A stretch of DNA of 64,000 bases, taken from NCBI GenBank assembly GCA_944321345.1, contig CALUKY010000003.1, positions 78,663 through 142,662 on the forward strand, given 5' to 3'. The translations under genes were made by a program, and so were the position numbers. The DNA is from an uncultured Paraprevotella sp. (GTDB lineage Bacteria > Bacteroidota > Bacteroidia > Bacteroidales > Bacteroidaceae). Positions 63,975 to 64,000 of this stretch are shown here, in pieces; the first letter of the stretch is position 1; each line of letters starts with the position of its first letter. The notes below the pieces were generated by a model that searched no databases, had not been told where the DNA came from, and was given only the letters and a program-made list of their open reading frames with translations.

Positions 63975-64000
63975 TTTTCATCCTCTAAACCTATGGCGAT

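Noticed and set aside
1-64000. CRISPR array, prophage, transposon or integron
   Set aside because: No regularly spaced repeats, integrase, transposase or terminal inverted repeats were seen anywhere in the window.

Overview
The window is a chromosomal segment of a Bacteroidales bacterium, most likely Bacteroidaceae (Bacteroides/Phocaeicola-like). Three kinds of evidence point there: gene families largely confined to Bacteroidota (DUF3822, DUF5683, DUF4837, PorQ, OMP_b-brl_3 receptor, exbB-orf-exbD-exbD), repeated promoter cores of the Bacteroidota type (TAnnTTTG at about -7, TTG/TTTG about 19-22 bases upstream), and general neighbourhood content. Most of the window is housekeeping DNA. The two ends are more AT-rich and look accessory.

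Layout. 1-2505: an AT-rich leader without a recognisable gene, then a two-gene lipoprotein/membrane-protein cassette I cannot identify. 2587-9224: a tripartite RND efflux operon (adaptor, pump, TolC; minus strand) divergent from an AraC regulator, with candidate operator repeats between. 9416-11537: GH16 glycosidase, tRNA-Gly(CCC), aroB. 11714-16299: a TonB-receptor-like outer membrane protein and a cardiolipin synthase whose 3' end overlaps convergent rsmD. 16271-18298: membrane-anchored hypothetical protein, DUF3822, rsmD. 18393-20815: RecD-like helicase, then an AraC gene split by one in-frame TGA. 20903-23978: alaS and a MerR-type regulator expressed from apparently superimposed divergent promoters. 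24073-30137: parA-parB-DUF5683-mltD-spoT, a close-packed operon in which spoT has a 9-base Shine-Dalgarno match, unusual for this phylum. 30351-32257: surE-lpxB. 32350-35723: rsfS-ftsH-cdsA. 35944-36114: two identical tRNA-Gln(CTG) genes exactly 100 bases apart. 36332-40166: DUF349 protein, CorA, KsgA. 40305-45369: LPG-synthase-like membrane protein, PepD, and a PiT phosphate transporter fused to a PhoU-like domain, preceded by 11-base-period repeats resembling Pho boxes. 45556-54431: an alpha-2-macroglobulin homologue that has lost the thioester motif, a phytase-esterase-like protein, DUF4837 lipoprotein and DUF1573 protein. 54513-57067: porQ-cmk-ispH. 57267-59818: TonB, polyprenyl synthase, TatD. 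59993-62537: tRNA-Ser(GGA) and the ExbB/ExbD motor cluster. 62660-63178: Lrp/AsnC regulator. 63590-63955: an AraC DNA-binding domain, probably the tail of a broken or differently started gene, next to a tandem 22/21-base repeat.

Together the region encodes envelope functions (efflux, lipid A, CDP-DAG and cardiolipin synthesis, TonB-ExbB-ExbD energy transduction, peptidoglycan turnover), chromosome partition, stringent response and translation quality control. I found no phage, transposase, CRISPR array or secretion island. The best candidates for something new are the orphan 622-2505 pair, the thioester-less macroglobulin operon, the strong spoT Shine-Dalgarno, the paired DnaA-box-like repeats beside parA, and the Pho-box-like repeats.
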